Below, one piece after another: positions 54,078 to 63,571 of a stretch of DNA of 64,000 nucleotides. Both the position numbers and the translations under genes were made by a program. The notes under the pieces were generated by a model. It was given only the letters and a program-made list of their open reading frames with translations, ran no database searches and had not been told where the DNA came from. Numbering within the stretch: position 1 is the first letter of the stretch; each line of letters starts with the position of its first letter. Source of the DNA: Flammeovirga pacifica (GTDB lineage Bacteria > Bacteroidota > Bacteroidia > Cytophagales > Flammeovirgaceae); the NCBI RefSeq assembly GCF_000807855.2, contig NZ_JRYR02000001.1, forward strand, positions 1,729,881 through 1,793,880. Direction: 5' to 3'.

Positions 54078-54851
54078 TTATGCCATTGCATTCACTACAA
54101 CCTCCGTTAAAGTAGCAGGATATTGAGCGTGATGTTTTACCACTTCTCCAACAACTATAACCGCAGGGGAACCCAATTGCTTTTCATGCATCACTTGTTC
54201 AATATTTTGAACAGTTCCTAATCCTATTTTCTCTTGAGGTGTAGATGCATTTTGAATAATTGCAACAGGAGTATTTTCTTTTCCTGCCTTTTTAAAACTA
54301 TTCATTATTTGATGTATCTTTTTTGTCCCCATTAAGATAATAACAGTTGCAGATGATTGTGCTGCTAAAGCGATATCTTCGGATACTTCACCTTCTTTTG
54401 TTGTTCCGGTGATGACCCAAAAACTTTGGCTATCTCCTCGTCTTGTTACAGGAATACCTTGCAATGCTGGAGCAGCAACAGAGCTACTGATACCAGGAAC
54501 TAAGTTTACCCTAAGACCATGTTTCTGTGCATAAAGCATTTCTTCATGACCTCTTCCAAAAACAAAAGGATCTCCACCTTTTAATCGCACAACATGACCA
54601 CCTGTAATAGCATGAGAAACAATTAGCTTATTTATATCTTCTTGCTTAAAAGAATGCTGTCCTACACGTTTACCTACATAAACCTTTTTTGCTGTGGGAG
54701 CAGCATACTCCAATAACTCTTCAGATACAAGTGCATCATATAAAACTACATCTGCACGACGTAGTGCTTTGATTCCTTTTAAAGTAATCAAATCCGGGTC
54801 TCCAATTCCTGCCCCTACTAAAGTCAATTCCGGTTGTATAGTCTTTGTCAT
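54078..54851 (-). CDS. cobA: Uroporphyrinogen-III C-methyltransferase
   Basis: The 257-residue SAM-dependent enzyme makes precorrin-2 from uroporphyrinogen III. Signatures are 'LTLVGAGIGDPDLITLKG', 'YVGKRVGQHSFKQEDIN', 'VVRLKGGDPFVFGRGHEEM' and 'VPGISSSVAAPALQGIPVT'. It lies 39 bases downstream of the sulfite reductase gene and supplies its siroheme precursor with the met8-like gene. Separate genes replace the fused CysG. Confidence 0.95.
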   Translation of the reverse strand: MTKTIQPELTLVGAGIGDPDLITLKGIKALRRADVVLYDALVSEELLEYAAPTAKKVYVGKRVGQHSFKQEDINKLIVSHAITGGHVVRLKGGDPFVFGRGHEEMLYAQKHGLRVNLVPGISSSVAAPALQGIPVTRRGDSQSFWVITGTTKEGEVSEDIALAAQSSATVIILMGTKKIHQIMNSFKKAGKENTPVAIIQNASTPQEKIGLGTVQNIEQVMHEKQLGSPAVIVVGEVVKHHAQYPATLTEVVVNAMA

Positions 54852-54890
54852 GAGATGTAATAAGTTTGTTTGTAATGATGCCTCAAAAAC

Positions 54891-57002
54891 CTAAGCTTCT
54901 TCCAATGCTGCTTTTCTTAAAGCTTCTACATTTACTAAGAATACTTTGATTTCTTCAAAATAAGTTTTTGCAAATTCTGCTGTAGGTTCGTTTTTGTTGA
55001 TTCTTAAAACGTGATCTACAAATGAACCTTCTGCAAACTGTAGCTTTTCATCATAATGCTCTGCAAAACGATTAATTACTGTCATATGAGAGTTTAATTT
55101 CACTTTCTTATCCAATAATAACGCTTTTGCTGCACTTACATAAGCTTGGTAAGTATGGTATACTGCATCAGCATACAATCCCTTAGAAATTGCTTCATTT
55201 GCCCAACCTACTTTTTCTTCAGCTTCTAAAATAAGTGTTTGTACAAGGTCAATAATAACACCAGCACACTCACCTACCGCTTTGTGTAATTCAAACTTAT
55301 CAACTTCTGTATACCAATCTAAATAATCCTCTGGTACTAACGTTGATAAATCACCAAGATGCTTTAAAAGATCATAGAAGTACTCTTTTCCTTTTGCTTT
55401 GTAATAATCTACAAAGTACTGACCTTCAGGTGCATTTTGATCATAATCATCTACTACTGCTCTAAATGCATCTTTGATACGTTTACTTGGTAATTTGATG
55501 ACCTTATCAGCTATATTTGGATTACCCTCTCCATCAAAACCTCCACCTAGAAGAATTTGAGCAGCTGGCAATAACATTTTATTTTCTTTGTTTCTTAAAG
55601 AAGAACCATGAATACCAAATTGTGCAATTGTATGCTGACCACATGCATTCGGGCAACCAGATATTTTAATTTTGAATGTATCGTCTGTTAATAAATCAGG
55701 ATACTCCACTTTAATTAAATCGCCCAATACTCTTGCTACACCTGTACTTGATGAAATACCCAATACACATGTATCTGTACCAGGACAAGCCGTAATATCT
55801 GCAGTAGTATCGTAACCAGGTTCAGCAAACCCAATAGCATCTAGTGCATTGAATAAAGCTTTAAGATTTTCCTTTTGTACATACTTCAACAAGATACCTT
55901 GACGGATCGTCAAACGGATATCATCTGCTGCATAGTCTGTAACAATTTGGTTTAATGTTCTTGCAGTTTTAGTATCAAAGTTACCCAAAGGCAAACGTAC
56001 TAAAACACCATAATAGCCTTTTTGCTTTTGTTCGAAAACATTGGCTTCAGACCATTTATCAAATTTAGCTTGATCTGCAATTTCAACTTCTACTGCAGCA
56101 CCTTTTTGTGGTATTTCAGTAGCATCTACTTTTGAACGATCAACCCAAATTTCTTTATTTTCAAGAGAGTTGTACTCTTCTTCTGCTAATCTTAATAATT
56201 CCTCTTTACCGATATCCTGAATTAAGAATTTCATTCTTGCTTTCATTCTACGGTTACGTTCACCGTATCTATCGAAAACTCTAATTAAAGCTTCTGTAAA
56301 AGGAATTAATTTTTCTTCTTCAAGGAATTCATAGGCTGTTTCAGCCATGTAAGGTTGTGCACCTAGGCCACCACCAATCAACACTTTAAAACCTCTTTTT
56401 TCTTCACCGTCAATTGTTTTCACTACTGGTATAGCTCCAACATCATGAATGAAAGCAAAAGCAGTATCTTCAATTGATGAAGAGAAAGCAATTTTGAACT
56501 TTCTACCCATTTCTTGACAAATAGGGTTTCTTAAAAAGTATTCAAAAGTTGCATGAGCATAAGGTGTTACATCAAAAGGCTCAGCAGGATCGATACCAGC
56601 TAGCTCAGATGCTGTAATGTTACGCACTGTGTTACCACAAGCTTCACGTAATGTCACTTCATCTTTTTCTAATTCGTGCCATAAACGTGGAGAATCGTCC
56701 AAGCTGACATAGTGAATTTGAATATCTTGACGAGTAGTAATATGAAGTTTACCATTTGAATATTCATCTGATACATCACAGATTCTATTCAATTGTCTAA
56801 CCGTTAATTTACCATAAGGAATTTTAATTCTGATCATTTGAACGCCTGGTTGACGTTGACCATAAACTCCTCTAGCTAAACGTAAACTTCTAAATTTATC
56901 ATCATCGATTTCTCCATTATGGAATAATCTAATTTTCTTTTCTAAATCAAGTATGTCTTGTTCTACAACAGGATTCTCAAGTTCAGTTCTAAAACTTTGC
57001 AT
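54891..57002 (-). CDS. Ferredoxin-type sulfite/nitrite reductase with extra C-terminal helical domain
   Basis: The 703-residue protein has two sulfite/nitrite reductase repeats. Siroheme-Fe4S4 cysteines are C406 and C412 in 'ACPGTDTC' and C450 and C454 in 'SGCPNACG'. The N-terminal half carries the parallel 'IKIPYGKLTVRQLNRICD' segment. The last ~110 residues are helical ('AEEKVGWANEAISKGLYADA') and look like a HEPN-type addition, which the minimal enzyme lacks. It reduces sulfite or nitrite with electrons from ferredoxin; the choice is open, though the siroheme genes fit either. It heads the unit with cobA and the met8-like gene. Confidence 0.88.
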   Translation of the reverse strand: MQSFRTELENPVVEQDILDLEKKIRLFHNGEIDDDKFRSLRLARGVYGQRQPGVQMIRIKIPYGKLTVRQLNRICDVSDEYSNGKLHITTRQDIQIHYVSLDDSPRLWHELEKDEVTLREACGNTVRNITASELAGIDPAEPFDVTPYAHATFEYFLRNPICQEMGRKFKIAFSSSIEDTAFAFIHDVGAIPVVKTIDGEEKRGFKVLIGGGLGAQPYMAETAYEFLEEEKLIPFTEALIRVFDRYGERNRRMKARMKFLIQDIGKEELLRLAEEEYNSLENKEIWVDRSKVDATEIPQKGAAVEVEIADQAKFDKWSEANVFEQKQKGYYGVLVRLPLGNFDTKTARTLNQIVTDYAADDIRLTIRQGILLKYVQKENLKALFNALDAIGFAEPGYDTTADITACPGTDTCVLGISSSTGVARVLGDLIKVEYPDLLTDDTFKIKISGCPNACGQHTIAQFGIHGSSLRNKENKMLLPAAQILLGGGFDGEGNPNIADKVIKLPSKRIKDAFRAVVDDYDQNAPEGQYFVDYYKAKGKEYFYDLLKHLGDLSTLVPEDYLDWYTEVDKFELHKAVGECAGVIIDLVQTLILEAEEKVGWANEAISKGLYADAVYHTYQAYVSAAKALLLDKKVKLNSHMTVINRFAEHYDEKLQFAEGSFVDHVLRINKNEPTAEFAKTYFEEIKVFLVNVEALRKAALEEA

Positions 57003-57132
57003 AATGCGTGACGTGGTTATGTTATATTTATCCTTTACTCTATCGAATTACTATACTAAAAGTATAAAATAAAAGACCATCGAGATGATCTATGTCACAA
57101 TATTAAGGCTATTATAATTGAATTAAAAAGAA

Positions 57133-57161
57133 ATGAGGTGATTTTTTACAAATCACCTCAT
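57133..57161 (-). terminator. Terminator of the malic enzyme gene
   Basis: The stem ATGAGGTGATTT / AAATCACCTCAT has a 5-base loop. On the minus strand it is followed by T-rich sequence, 64 bases after the stop. Confidence 0.8.
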
Positions 57162-57224
57162 ATTTCACGTTATTATTTAAAAATCTCACATATTAGTTTG
57201 TGAAATCAAAATATTTTAAAACGA

Positions 57225-59501
57225 TTATGATTGCTGTGCATCTAAGTTTGCAATGGTAATCATATCCAAAATCTGTTGCACATTTGCTCCCATTTGAAGA
57301 ACGTGAGCAGGCTTTTTCATACCCATCACAATTGGACCAACTAATGTTGCATCAGCTAATTCTTCTAATAAGGTAAGAGCGATATTGGCTGCAGATAAAT
57401 TAGGGAATATCAATACATTTGCTGCTTTGTCTGCCAAGTCTGAAAATGGGAAACTCTCTTTTGTGCTTGTTGGATCTAAAGCAAAGTTTGCTTGAATATC
57501 ACCATCCACAGGTAATGAAGGATTGCGTTCTTTAATAATCTGACGAGCATTCTTCATTTTGTTAGAATCAACACCCTTTTTAGATGAGCCGAAGTTAGAG
57601 TAACTCAACAATGCTACTCTTGGATCGATTTTAAAGAAATCTTTCACTCTCTTCACCACAGCCTCTGTAATTTCAACTATTTCATCGGTTGTTGGATTTT
57701 CGATCATTGTTGTATCTGCTAAGAAAAGAGGTCCCTTCTTAGTTAATACCATATACATTGTAGCAATAGACTTATTCTCTACAGTTCCAATTACACGTAG
57801 TGCTGGAGCTAAAGAAGAGATATAATTTCTGTGAGCACCCGAAATCATTGCATCGGCATCGCCTTGTTCTACCATCATTGCTGCATAGTAAGATCTTTTA
57901 TTCATAAGGTCATTGGCCTCATAAATAGTAGCTCCTACTCTTTGACGTCTATCGTAAAAGATTTTAGCATATTGCTCTCTTACTTCATTCGATTCGTCAG
58001 CACGAGGGTTGATAATTGGCACTTTTAATAACTCATCCAATTCCAAAGCTTCAATCATAGCTCGGATTCTAGATCTTCTACCCAATAAAATTGGTTCGAT
58101 AATACCTTCATCCATAGCGATACGAGCTGCTCGTAGAATATGTGGATTATCTGCTTCTGCAAACACCACTTTCTTACGTACATTTCTAGCCTGTACCCCT
58201 AAACGTCTCATAATATCGTTACCAGTACCCATACGACGAATAAGCTCTTCTTTGTAAGCTTCCATGTCGTCAATTTCGGTTTTGGCAACACCTGTGTCCA
58301 TTGCAGCTTGTGCTACAGCTGGAGCTACAGTAGTTAAAAGACGTGTATCTAATGGTTTTGGAATAAAATAACTACGTCCAAATACCAAACGATCTACATT
58401 ATATGCTTGTGTTACTGTTTCTGGAACAGGTTCTTTTGCTAGAGCAGCAATAGATCTAACACAAGCTAATTTCATTTCCTCATTAATTTCTGTAGCACGT
58501 ACATCCAATGCTCCTCTAAAAATATAAGGGAAACCTAATACGTTATTCACTTGGTTAGGATGATCAGAACGACCTGTAGCCATCATTACATCTTTCCTAG
58601 TATCCATTGCCAATTGATAATCAATTTCAGGTGTTGGATTAGCTAAAGCAAAAACGATAGGGTCTTTTGCCATAGATAACAACATTTCTGGTGTCATTAG
58701 ATTACCTCTTGATAAACCAAGAAATACATCAGCATCTACTAATGCTTCCTCTAAAGTATGTACATCAATATCGGTAGCCAATTCTAATTTTGATCCTGAT
58801 AAACCTTCACGATCCGAACGAATTACTCCTCTACTATCACATACAATTGCATTTTTAGGATCTACTCCTAATTCAAAAAAGATTTTAATACAAGAAATTG
58901 CAGATGCTCCTGCACCTGAAACAACCACTTTCAAATCTTTTAAATCCTTTTTAATGATTTCTGCAGCATTTATTAATGCCGCTCCAGAAATGATGGCTGT
59001 ACCGTGTTGGTCATCATGCATTACTGGGATATTCATTTCTTTCTTTAAGGCTGTTTCGATTTCAAAACAATCAGGTGCCTTAATATCTTCTAAGTTGATA
59101 CCACCAAAAGTTGGCTCAAGTGTTTTTACAGCATCAATAAATTTTTGAGGATCTTTAGCATTGATTTCAATATCAAATACATCAATACCTGCAAATATTT
59201 TAAATAGTACGCCTTTACCTTCCATTACTGGTTTTGATGCTTCAGGTCCGATATCACCCAAACCTAAAACGGCAGTACCATTAGAAATCACACCTACAAG
59301 GTTACCTTTTGCTGTGTATTTATATACATCTTCAGGATTTTCTGCAATTTCTGTACAAGGGTCTGCAACACCTGGTGAATAGGCTAATGAAAGATCTCTT
59401 TGTGTCTTGGTTTTTTTAGTAGGAACTACTTCAATTTTACCTGGAATTGGATTTTCATGATATTCCAAGGCATCTTTTTTTCTGATAACGTTTTCCGGCA
59501 T
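57225..59501 (-). CDS. maeB: NADP-dependent malic enzyme with phosphotransacetylase-like domain
   Basis: The 758-residue protein fuses a malic enzyme (residues 1-430) to a phosphotransacetylase-like domain (about 440-750). The malic part has '[19 protein letters not shown]', '[19 protein letters not shown]' and the Rossmann '[17 protein letters not shown]'; the second part has '[20 protein letters not shown]' and '[12 protein letters not shown]'. The extra domain usually lacks transacetylase activity and senses acetyl-CoA. The enzyme makes pyruvate and NADPH from malate. It is monocistronic. Confidence 0.93.
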   Translation of the reverse strand: MPENVIRKKDALEYHENPIPGKIEVVPTKKTKTQRDLSLAYSPGVADPCTEIAENPEDVYKYTAKGNLVGVISNGTAVLGLGDIGPEASKPVMEGKGVLFKIFAGIDVFDIEINAKDPQKFIDAVKTLEPTFGGINLEDIKAPDCFEIETALKKEMNIPVMHDDQHGTAIISGAALINAAEIIKKDLKDLKVVVSGAGASAISCIKIFFELGVDPKNAIVCDSRGVIRSDREGLSGSKLELATDIDVHTLEEALVDADVFLGLSRGNLMTPEMLLSMAKDPIVFALANPTPEIDYQLAMDTRKDVMMATGRSDHPNQVNNVLGFPYIFRGALDVRATEINEEMKLACVRSIAALAKEPVPETVTQAYNVDRLVFGRSYFIPKPLDTRLLTTVAPAVAQAAMDTGVAKTEIDDMEAYKEELIRRMGTGNDIMRRLGVQARNVRKKVVFAEADNPHILRAARIAMDEGIIEPILLGRRSRIRAMIEALELDELLKVPIINPRADESNEVREQYAKIFYDRRQRVGATIYEANDLMNKRSYYAAMMVEQGDADAMISGAHRNYISSLAPALRVIGTVENKSIATMYMVLTKKGPLFLADTTMIENPTTDEIVEITEAVVKRVKDFFKIDPRVALLSYSNFGSSKKGVDSNKMKNARQIIKERNPSLPVDGDIQANFALDPTSTKESFPFSDLADKAANVLIFPNLSAANIALTLLEELADATLVGPIVMGMKKPAHVLQMGANVQQILDMITIANLDAQQS

Positions 59502-59547
59502 AAAAGATTATTTATATACGTTAAGTATGTGTCGACGATTAGTGTCT

Positions 59548-59555
59548 CAAAGGTA
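59548..59555 (-). promoter_or_regulatory. Candidate -7 box of the malic enzyme gene
   Basis: TACCTTTG on the minus strand matches TAnnTTTG. TTTG (59570-59573) lies upstream but only 14 bases away, short of the usual spacing. Confidence 0.3.
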
Positions 59556-59716
59556 GATATTTATTTATACAAACTACTAAATAAAAAAGAGAAAAATTGG
59601 AGCTAATCACCTAATTTTGACGATTTCTATCACCTATTATTCTAGAAAATTGATTTTGTAAAACAATAATAATTAAATTGATGTTCACTTTTTGTAACTA
59701 ATCCTATTTTTTCGGT

Positions 59717-60268
59717 ATGAATTTCTGTAGTAATTGTGGAAGTAATCAGCTTCAATTTATAGTCCCTGAAGGGGATAATAAGCAACGTTTTGTTTGCCCT
59801 GATTGTGATACTATACATTATCAAAACCCCAGAATTATTGCTGGTTGTCTCCCTGTTTTTGAAGGGAAAATACTACTCGGTAAAAGAGCAATTGATCCTA
59901 GAAAAGGATATTGGGGATTACCTGCCGGTTTTTTAGAGAACGGAGAAACGCCGGAAGAGGGCGCTTTAAGAGAATTACATGAAGAAACTTTAGCCAAAGG
60001 ACATATCAAGCACTTACAATCTGTCTTTTCTTTACCACAATTTAATCAAGTATACCTCATATATTTGGTAGACTTAATTTCTGATGAAATGGGCACTACA
60101 TCAGAAACACTTGAATCTAAATTGTTTGAAGTAAAAGATATTCCTTGGGAAGACATTGCTTTTGAATCTACCACATTTGCCCTAGAAGAATATTTGAAAA
60201 ATCCAGAGGCAAAAATGACAAAAAGAGGACATTTCATATGGGAAAAAGAGAAAAGATTCGGTATTTAG
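59717..60268 (+). CDS. NUDIX hydrolase with N-terminal zinc ribbon
   Basis: The 183-residue protein begins with a zinc ribbon, CxxC at C4/C7 and C27/C30, followed by 'YQNPRIIAGCLPV' and the Nudix box G71-FLENG-E77-TPEEGAL-R85-ELHEE-T91. This layout is the NADH-pyrophosphatase-like 'Nudix_N_2' type that hydrolyses nucleotide or dinucleotide diphosphates. The exact substrate is open. Confidence 0.9.
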   Translation: MNFCSNCGSNQLQFIVPEGDNKQRFVCPDCDTIHYQNPRIIAGCLPVFEGKILLGKRAIDPRKGYWGLPAGFLENGETPEEGALRELHEETLAKGHIKHLQSVFSLPQFNQVYLIYLVDLISDEMGTTSETLESKLFEVKDIPWEDIAFESTTFALEEYLKNPEAKMTKRGHFIWEKEKRFGI

Positions 60269-60293
60269 TTAAAGGATAAAGGGTTTAAATCTT

Positions 60294-61154
60294 TTAGCTC
60301 AAAATTACTCCATTTTCTTTCAATGCGAATGGTTGCCATTCATTGTTCCATAAACAATAAATTTCTTTCAGCCCTAAAGATAAAAGTAGTTGTGCTACTT
60401 CTTTAAAACCTTTGGTTATTTCAAAAGTAGTATGACTATCAGAATTTAATGAGATAGGTACTTTTCTATCAATTAACTCTTTAATAATCCAATTACTAGG
60501 ATAAAAATCTTTAGAATAGCCTTTATAAAACCCTCTTGTATTAATTTCCACGATCACCCCACTTTCTTGGATAACTCTTAGATATTCTAAAACCATTTTT
60601 TTATACCACTCCTCGTCTTCAGAAAACCAATTCCCGGTACTATTGTGCATTTTAAATTTATCCATATGCCCTAATACATCAGGTGTATCTTCTTCTAACA
60701 TCTCCATAGATAAATCGTAATACCTTTTAAATGCTCTTTGAATATTGCCACCGAAAATTTCCTGTAATCCTCTTTCAAAAATTGTTTTTGTATTATCAAT
60801 TTCCCAATAAGTACCGTCTTCAAATTTATCTACAAAATGAACAGATCCCACAGTATAATCTAATTGAGGAAAATTATGAACACCGCATTTTTGACTCACA
60901 AAATCAACTTCTAACCCTGTGTATAGTTGTATTTGATCTTTGTATTTTTCCTTTAATCTCTTCGTCTCTTTAATATATTCGCCTAACCTACCCATTTCCA
61001 TATTCCATGTGGTTGAAAAGGGTACCGGAGAATGTGAAGAAAAGCCAAAGGATTTCACATTTTGTTCAATAGCTGCTATCACGTGTTCTTCTAATGATGA
61101 TTTTCCATCACAGAAATGGGAATGAGAATGAAAATTAGTCCAATTGGTTTGCAT
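60294..61154 (-). CDS. PHP-domain histidinol-phosphatase-like protein
   Basis: The ATG at 61154 gives 286 residues; the earlier frame start is a TTG. The PHP metal ligands appear at once ('NFHSHSHFCDGKSS', H9 and H11), with 'YTGLEVDFV', 'TVGSVHFVD', 'DVLGHMDKFKMH', 'EINTRGFYKG' and 'SLNSDSHTTFE' later. The family includes HisK/HisJ-type histidinol-phosphatases, and hisC, hisH and hisA lie elsewhere in the window. It follows the flippase-like gene by 10 bases. Confidence 0.87.
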   Translation of the reverse strand: MQTNWTNFHSHSHFCDGKSSLEEHVIAAIEQNVKSFGFSSHSPVPFSTTWNMEMGRLGEYIKETKRLKEKYKDQIQLYTGLEVDFVSQKCGVHNFPQLDYTVGSVHFVDKFEDGTYWEIDNTKTIFERGLQEIFGGNIQRAFKRYYDLSMEMLEEDTPDVLGHMDKFKMHNSTGNWFSEDEEWYKKMVLEYLRVIQESGVIVEINTRGFYKGYSKDFYPSNWIIKELIDRKVPISLNSDSHTTFEITKGFKEVAQLLLSLGLKEIYCLWNNEWQPFALKENGVILS

Positions 61155-61164
61155 ATTCTTCAAT

Positions 61165-62067
61165 TTAAAGACGCCAACGCACGGTTAGCCCTATTAAAGA
61201 TGGTATTAAAATATTGATTCCCCAAACGATTAGTGAGGACATTAAGGCAATATTTGTATCTCCTCCAAAATAGTGGAAGATATAAAAAGCTGATATTTCT
61301 CTAGCCCCTAAATCCATCACCATGTTTAAGGCTGGTGTTATTGTTTTTAAAAGATAAATGATGGCTATCCATTGGAAATATATCCACCAAGGTTGCCCAT
61401 CACTGAAGGTGTACAATACCAAAACAAATTGTAGGGTAAATATCAGGTAGCGTAATCCACTTAATAGAATTACATCAACAATTAATTGCTTAGAGTAGCT
61501 TTTAATAAGCTTTAATTGATCTTTTACTTTATACTGAAATTTGGGAAAATAAAACCATAGACCTCCTACAAGAATCATCAGCACAACCCCAACAAATAGC
61601 ATTAGCAATAAAGAGGTAAATTTTATGGAACCTTCGATAAGATCTATCCCCAAAATAAAAAAAGAAAGACCTCCAAATAAATAAGTAAAAAGCCCTTGAA
61701 TCCATTGTCCAAATAGTATTGGAGCCACCACTTTTTTTCTATCCATATCTTTAGGTAAAGCCCAATATCTACCTAAAATACTACCAATCGACCTACCGGC
61801 AACTAAAGAACTTCCAACACCAGAAAAAACACTCCATATTGCCGAAGAAAAAGACAATTGAATAAGAGGAGACACTAATCTTTTCCATTTAAACGCTTCT
61901 ATCCCCCAATTTAATGGCATAAGAAGTAAGGCTAAGACTAAAAAGACAGGATGCTGAAAACTCACTTCCTCCCAAGGAGATAAAGTGATAAGTTTTTGTA
62001 AGGCAAAGATAAAAAAGACAAAAGCGATTACCTTTAAAATTAAAGCGATAGGCTTTTTATTTACCAT
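61165..62067 (-). CDS. Flippase-like membrane protein (UPF0104/LPG synthase TM family)
   Basis: The 300-residue protein has about eight transmembrane helices. 'NWGIEAFKWKRLVSP' near residue 53, 'FSGVGSSLVAGRSIGSILGR' and 'LDLGAREISAFYIF' (as 'DLGAREISAFYIF') are the hallmarks of the lysylphosphatidylglycerol-synthase TM or AglD-like family, whose members flip or modify lipids. No catalytic domain is attached. Its start overlaps the end of the YfcC gene by 7 bases. Confidence 0.8.
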   Translation of the reverse strand: MVNKKPIALILKVIAFVFFIFALQKLITLSPWEEVSFQHPVFLVLALLLMPLNWGIEAFKWKRLVSPLIQLSFSSAIWSVFSGVGSSLVAGRSIGSILGRYWALPKDMDRKKVVAPILFGQWIQGLFTYLFGGLSFFILGIDLIEGSIKFTSLLLMLFVGVVLMILVGGLWFYFPKFQYKVKDQLKLIKSYSKQLIVDVILLSGLRYLIFTLQFVLVLYTFSDGQPWWIYFQWIAIIYLLKTITPALNMVMDLGAREISAFYIFHYFGGDTNIALMSSLIVWGINILIPSLIGLTVRWRL

Positions 62068-63434
62068 ACACTAAAATACATAGGGACTAATAATAATATG
62101 GCTGCTACGACCATCAAGATACCCAATAAAGGCCCCATCCATTTTACCCAAACACCATATGGTATTTTTGCTATAGATAACACTCCCATTGTCACTCCAC
62201 TTGTAGGTATAATCAAATTTGTAAGACCGTCTCCAAATTGAAATGCTAGCACAGCAGACTGTCTCGAAATACCTAACAAATCACTTAAAGGAGCCATGAT
62301 TGGCATTGTTAAAGCGGCTTGACCTGAACCCGAAGGAAGGAAAGTGTTTAAAGCACTTTGGAAGATAAACATAGCCTCTAGAGACATCACTTTTGGTAAA
62401 TCGGAGACCACTGTAGCAATACCATACAACACAGAATCAATGATTTTACCATCAGACGCAACGATCAAAATCCCTTTACAAAAAGCTACTACCAAAGCAG
62501 CTGTCATCATATCTTTGGCGCCACTTGTAAAACCTTTACTGATCTCATCTACATGAATTTTACAAATGAGACAAGATAATAATCCAATGGCAAAAAATAA
62601 CCCTCCAATTTCTATCATATACCATTCGTACTTAGCTACTCCAATGCCTAAGCCTACAATTCCTAAAACAAATAGAAGTAGCACCAACATTCTTTGGTAA
62701 TTGAAATCTATATTTTCTGTTGTATCTATTTTAGTTTCCCCTTCCTCATTTTTCAATAAAGATGCAGAGGGGTTATCAGACAATTTCATCACGTAAGACA
62801 TGATATAGATGATGGTAATTATGGTGAATACAAACCAAACAAAGATTCTATATTCCCAACCACTAAATAACGGTACCTCAGCAATTCCCTGCGCAATTCC
62901 AATCGTAAATGGGTTACTTACTGCCCCAGCAAAACCGGCTCCTGCCCCTACAAAAGGAATGGCTACACCAACAATAGCATCTAACTTCATTGCCTTAGCC
63001 ATAGGAATAGTAATAAGTATAAATACCAGTACTTCTTCCGACATACCGAATGTTGCTCCTGCAATAGAAAATACGACAATTACAAAAGGGATAATTATTT
63101 TTTTATAGATCGCATGTTGATTACTAAACTCTACTAAACGTTGTAAACCAGCTTCGATTGCTCCCGTTTTATTCAACATCCCAAAAGCACCACCAACAAT
63201 AAAAATAAAAGCAATTACTTCACCTGCAGAAATAAATCCTTTCATGGGTGCTGTAAAAAATGAAGCAATACCTTGGGGTGCTTCTTCCACCTGTTGATAA
63301 GAGTCAGGAATCAATACATTTCGACCGTTCATGATCTCTCTACTGTATTCACCAGCAGGAATGAGCCAAGTTAAGCCGATAAAAAGGAGTAGAATCGTTG
63401 TGGCTATGACTAAAGTATCAGGAAGTTTTTTCAT
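62061..63434 (-). CDS. YfcC/DcuC-type carboxylate or amino-acid transporter
   Basis: The 457-residue integral membrane protein begins 'MKKLPDTLVIATTILLLF' followed by 'LTWLIPAGEYSR', the YfcC family start. It has about 12 helices and the conserved 'FGMSEEVLVFILITIPMA', 'PFVGAGAGFAGAVSNPFTIG' and 'LPSGSGQAALTMPIMAPLSD'. Relatives carry C4-dicarboxylates or arginine/ornithine; the cargo here is not predictable. It is the first gene of a three-gene unit on the minus strand. Confidence 0.88.
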   Translation of the reverse strand: MKKLPDTLVIATTILLLFIGLTWLIPAGEYSREIMNGRNVLIPDSYQQVEEAPQGIASFFTAPMKGFISAGEVIAFIFIVGGAFGMLNKTGAIEAGLQRLVEFSNQHAIYKKIIIPFVIVVFSIAGATFGMSEEVLVFILITIPMAKAMKLDAIVGVAIPFVGAGAGFAGAVSNPFTIGIAQGIAEVPLFSGWEYRIFVWFVFTIITIIYIMSYVMKLSDNPSASLLKNEEGETKIDTTENIDFNYQRMLVLLLFVLGIVGLGIGVAKYEWYMIEIGGLFFAIGLLSCLICKIHVDEISKGFTSGAKDMMTAALVVAFCKGILIVASDGKIIDSVLYGIATVVSDLPKVMSLEAMFIFQSALNTFLPSGSGQAALTMPIMAPLSDLLGISRQSAVLAFQFGDGLTNLIIPTSGVTMGVLSIAKIPYGVWVKWMGPLLGILMVVAAILLLVPMYFSVW

Positions 63435-63464
63435 TTCTTTAACTAAGTGAAAGTTCTCTCATTA

Positions 63465-63492
63465 CAAACTTATTGAACACATATTAAACAAA
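63465..63492 (-). promoter_or_regulatory. Candidate promoter of the YfcC operon
   Basis: TAAGTTTG (63465-63472, minus strand) fits the -7 consensus TAnnTTTG, and TTTG at 63489-63492 lies 16 bases upstream. The start codon is about 31 bases downstream. Confidence 0.45.
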
Positions 63493-63571
63493 CTAAAAAA
63501 AATCACTTTTATTAATGCGTACTATTGACTATTTTTCCTAAGCAATTATTATAAATTGGAAAATACACACA

